Source: Chrysomallon squamiferum
Taxonomy: Eukaryota; Mollusca; Gastropoda; Neomphalida; Peltospiridae
Direction of reading: 5' to 3'
Assembly: GCA_012295275.1 (NCBI GenBank)
Contig: CM022671.1
Span: 9,659,212-9,723,211, forward strand
DNA length: 64,000 bases
In this document: piece by piece, positions 60,511 to 64,000 of the stretch
How the letters are laid out: each line of letters begins with the position of its first letter
Position numbering within the stretch: position 1 is the stretch's first letter
Position numbers and translations under genes: made by a program
Notes under the pieces: generated by a model
What the model was told of the DNA's origin: nothing
The model's database searches: none
The model's input: the letters and a program-made list of their open reading frames with translations, nothing else

Positions 60511-63198
60511 AGATAGAAATGCTTGGACATTTTGTAAAGAACAAGTTTATAAAAAGTGAAAAATAAAAATATTTGCTTTAAAAAAAGTAATTAAAAATAA
60601 AATGAGATAAATTAATTTTAATAATAGTAATAATTTTTACAATAATAATCAAAATTGTAATAGTGATAATACTGATGATGGCAATAATGAAGTTCGCAAG
60701 AGCAATAACAATGATGACATCAACGTCATCTTCATCATCAGATTGAAGAGATTAGTAAGAATTATCATGATGATGATAGTAATGATGGTAACACTAATGA
60801 TGATGGAAGTAAGTATATATTTGTTTTAAAGTTTGTTAAATGAAATAATAAAATTTCTACGGTTTGTTTTCTCAGGATGAGAAGATGAAACTGAAGAGGA
60901 GAATCTACACATGCACCTTCTGCTTAAGAATGGTGTAGTGAAAGGACATCACCGAAATGGTAAACAGAAATGCCTGTACATTTTGTAAAGAACAAATTAA
61001 TAAAAAGTGAAAAAAGAAATATTTGCTTTGAAAAGCTAATTAAAATTAAATGAAAGAAATTAATAGTAATAATATTAATAAAACTAATACTTATAGTGAT
61101 AGTAGTGATTATGATAGTATTAAATTTAAAAACATCACCATCAAGAAGGAGAATTCAATAACACTACGATTAAAACAATAAGTGTAATACTAGTAGTCAT
61201 GGAATTAATTTTGTATATGTTTTAATGTTTGTTATATGAACTTCTGACATTTTTAGATTTATTTTCACAGGATGAGAAGAGGAAAATGAAGACAGGAATA
61301 CACAGCTGAAATCAGGAATAGGTTTTTAATTTTTGGGGGTTTGCCGGCATTTGGGTGGGCGTGTATTTATTTTAACGTAGGCATCAGACTCTTAATACTG
61401 ATGTCTACACATGCATGTTCTGCTTTATAATCCGTAGATCTCACAGGTGAAGAAGGTGAAAGAGTGCTGCAGGAGAGAGACATCATCTGAATGGTAAAGA
61501 GAAATGCCTGTACATTTTTTGAAAAAGCTTAATAAGAAAGAAAAGTATTGGCTTCATAAAAAGTAATTAAAGGGAGTGAGATGAGATAAAACAAAATAAA
61601 ATACAGTGATAGTAACAACAACAATAGTAAAAACAATAATGGCAGTACTGAAAATGAGAATAATAATGAGAATAACAACAAAAACAACAACTACAACAAC
61701 ATTATCAGGAACATCTTCATCATCAAAGAGAATATGTGATATATTCTGATGATAATAAAAAGGGTAACACTAGTAATGACGGAATTCTTTCTTTATTTGA
61801 TTTAAAGTTTGAAAAATGAAATACTGACATTCCTACGGTTTGTTTTCCCAGTAGCACAAGAGGAAAATGAATAGCAGAATCCACAGATGAAGCCAGGAAT
61901 GGGTTTTTCATTTTCCTCGGATTTCTGCCATTTCAGTTGGCATGTATCCATTTTAACGTAGACATATTGATGTCTACACATGCACCTTCAGCTTAAGAAT
62001 GGTGTAGGCGAGGGACATCGCGGAAATGGTAAACAGAAATGCCTGTATATTTTGTAAAGAACAAGTTAATAAAAAGTGAAAAATAGAATTATTTGCTTTA
62101 GAAAAAGTAATAAAAATCAAATGAAATATATTAATTTTAATAATAGTAATCAAAATAGTAATAGTGATAATACCGATGAAGACAATCGTACAGTTAACAA
62201 GAGCAATAACAATGATGACATCAACATCATCATCATCATTATCAAAGAGAATAATAATAATTATAATGAAGATGATAGTAATGACCATAACACTAATAAT
62301 GATGGAATTAAATTTGTATTTGTTATAATGTTTGTTAAAAGAAATATAGACAATTCTACGGTTTATTTTCTCAGGATGAGAAGACGAAACGGAAGAGGAG
62401 AATCTACACATGCACCTTCTGCTTAAGAATGGTGTAGTCGAAGGACATCACCGAAATGGTAAACAGAAATGTCTACAATTTGTAAAGAATAAATTAATAA
62501 AAATTGAAAAAAGAAATATTTGCTTGGAAAAAGTAATTAAAATAAAATAAAAGAAATTAATAGTAATAATATTAGTATAAATAATAATTATAGTGATAGC
62601 AATGATCACCATAGTATTAAAGTTAACTGAAAACATCACCGTCATGAAGGAAAATTTAAGATCAATATGATTAAAACAATAAGAGTAATACTAGCAGTCA
62701 TGGAATTAATTTTGTATTCTTTTAAAGATTGTTAAATGAATTAATGACATTTCTCCGGTTTGTTTTCTCAGGATGAGAAGAGGAAACCGAAGACAAAACT
62801 GAAGAGGAGTATCTACACATGCACCTTCTGGTTTAGAATGGTGTAGTCGAAGGACATCACCGAAATGGTAAACAGAAATGCCTCTACATTTTGTAAAGAA
62901 CAAGTTAATAAAAAGTGAAAAATAAAAATATTTGCTTCAGAAAAAGTTATTAAAATAAAATGAAATAAATTAGTTTTAATAATATTAATAATTTTTACAA
63001 TAATAATCAAAATAGTAATAGTGATATTACTGATGATGACATCGATGTCATCTTCGTCCTTCGTCACTATCAAAGAGAATAATGAGAATTATCATAATGA
63101 TAGTAATGAGAGTAACACTAGTACAGATGGAATTAATTTTGTATTTGTTTTAATGTTTGTTAAAGGAAATAATGACATTTCTACAGTTTGTTTTATCA

Positions 63199-63388
63199 GG
63201 ATGAGAAGAGGAAACCGAAGAGGAGAATCCACACATGCACCATCTGCTTAAGAATGGTGTAGTCGAAGGACATCACCGAAATGGAAAACAGAAATGCCTT
63301 CAGGATGAGAAGAGGAAACAGAAGAGGAGAATCTACATATGCACCTTCTGGATAAGAATGGTGTAGTCGAAGGACATCACCGAAATGG
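63199..63388 (+). repeat. Fused cassette pair without spacer (4)
   Basis: Near-identical to 53898-54087, with the same GT-to-GA donor change. Confidence 0.85.
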
Positions 63389-64000
63389 TAGAAAAAGTAA
63401 TAAAATAAAATGAAATAAATTAATTTTAATGGTAGTAAAACTTTTAGAATAAAAATGAAATAGTAATAGTGAGAATACTGATAATGACAATCATACAGTT
63501 AACAGAGCAATAACAACGATGACATCAGCGTCACCATCATCATCATCAATGAGTGTTTGTATGATTTTGATGATAAAAAAAAAAGAAATATAGATATTTT
63601 ACAGTTTATTTTTTTAATATTTGTGAAATGAAATATAGACATTTCTAAGGCTTGTTTTCTCAGGATGAGAAGAGGAAGCTGAAGAGAAGAATCTACACAT
63701 GCACCTTCTGCTTTAGGTGTAGTCGAAGGACATCACCGAAATGGTAAACAGAAGTGTCTGTACATTTTGTAAAGAACAAATTAAGAAAAATTGGAGAAAG
63801 AAATATTTGCTTGAAAAAAGTAATTAAAATAAAATGAAAGAAATTAATAGTGATAATATTACGAAAAATAATATTGATTTTGATAGCATGATAATGATTG
63901 GTATTAAATTTAATTAAAAACATCATCACCATCATGAAGCAGAATTTAAGAACAATATGACTAAAACAATAAGAGTAATACTAGTAGTCATGGAATTAAT

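Larger units (their letters stand above)
51709..64000 (+). repeat. Tandem exon-like cassette array C, about 33 copies
   Basis: Runs off the right edge. A typical unit reads: pyrimidine tract and TTTGTTTTCTCAG; GATGAGAAGAGGAAACCGAA (with 12-base GAGGAAACCGAA-type expansions); CACATGCACC; AGAATGGTGTAGTCGAAGG; ACATCACCGAAATG; GTAAACAGAAATG; then 250-330 bp of AT-rich, AAT/GAT-triplet spacer. Copies of the GAATGGTGTAGTCG core lie near 51764, 52188, 52634, 53059, 53507, 53952, 54059, 54426, 54852, 55307, 55470, 55685, 56102, 56568, 57027, 57448, 57897, 58347, 58765, 59068, 59494, 59607, 59977, 60377, 60480, 60930, 61430 (degenerate), 61998, 62430, 62838, 63253, 63358 and 63715. Blocks of several units recur nearly unchanged. 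Confidence 0.95.

Noticed and set aside
51709-64000. Array C as a run of C2H2 zinc fingers (84-nt unit equals 28 residues; CTIC plus SKDITE)
   Set aside because: The His pair is absent (Met and Asn at the nearest positions, spacing one residue short), units are separated by long spacers and most contain stops.

Overview
This is an AT-rich (very roughly 30% GC by eye), intron-rich animal (metazoan) nuclear sequence. It has short phase-matched exons behind pyrimidine-tract/AG acceptors, many microsatellites, a decayed hAT DNA transposon, degenerate telomere-type repeats and a 200-base assembly gap. The taxon cannot be fixed from the sequence. The microsatellite load and large minisatellites would suit a mollusc or other lophotrochozoan, but that is a weak guess. 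No bacterial-style gene, rRNA, tRNA or CRISPR was seen.

Layout. (1) 1-11860: a composite satellite of at least 14 units (about 0.6-1.0 kb each), each joining a fixed block, a polypurine tract, a second fixed block and a variable number of 40/42-bp minisatellite units. (2) 12525-13442: a short hAT element with near-perfect 8-bp target-site duplication and a frameshifted transposase remnant. (3) 13630-15080: a 43-bp minisatellite, followed by AT-rich sequence. (4) 18.9-22.7 kb: segmental duplication copy A, whose partner B lies at 39.1-40.85 kb. A 1.4-kb stretch present only in A holds broken exons, one resembling a PP2C-type phosphatase. (5) 23.4-31.8 kb: plus-strand exons of a leucine-rich-repeat gene. 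The 3' exons join in phase, while the middle carries several lesions. (6) 31.9-36.0 kb: tetranucleotide repeats that switch strand sense. (7) 36.1-43.1 kb: three minus-strand exons of an unrecognised gene, convergent with the LRR gene. (8) 43.2-49.3 kb: mostly featureless AT-rich DNA plus the gap. (9) 49.3-51.7 kb: a diverged tandem duplication carrying two related exon-like reading frames. (10) 51709-64000: a second large array, about 33 cassettes spaced about 370-455 bp (about 105 bp in four fused pairs), running off the right edge.

The most unusual item is the last array. Almost every unit looks like a small exon (84, 108 or 120 nt) between a pyrimidine/AG acceptor and a GT donor. The GT survives in every intact unit I checked although the following bases vary, and it is altered in exactly the four pairs where the intervening spacer is missing. 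Yet most copies have stops in all three frames, so these are non-coding exon-like cassettes or the fossil of an exon array. Three copies remain open in the first frame, and two of those read through into a CX2C-X17-CX2C four-cysteine motif.

All gene models are hand-read from splice signals and reading phase. No homology search was possible, and product names are limited to fold-level statements.
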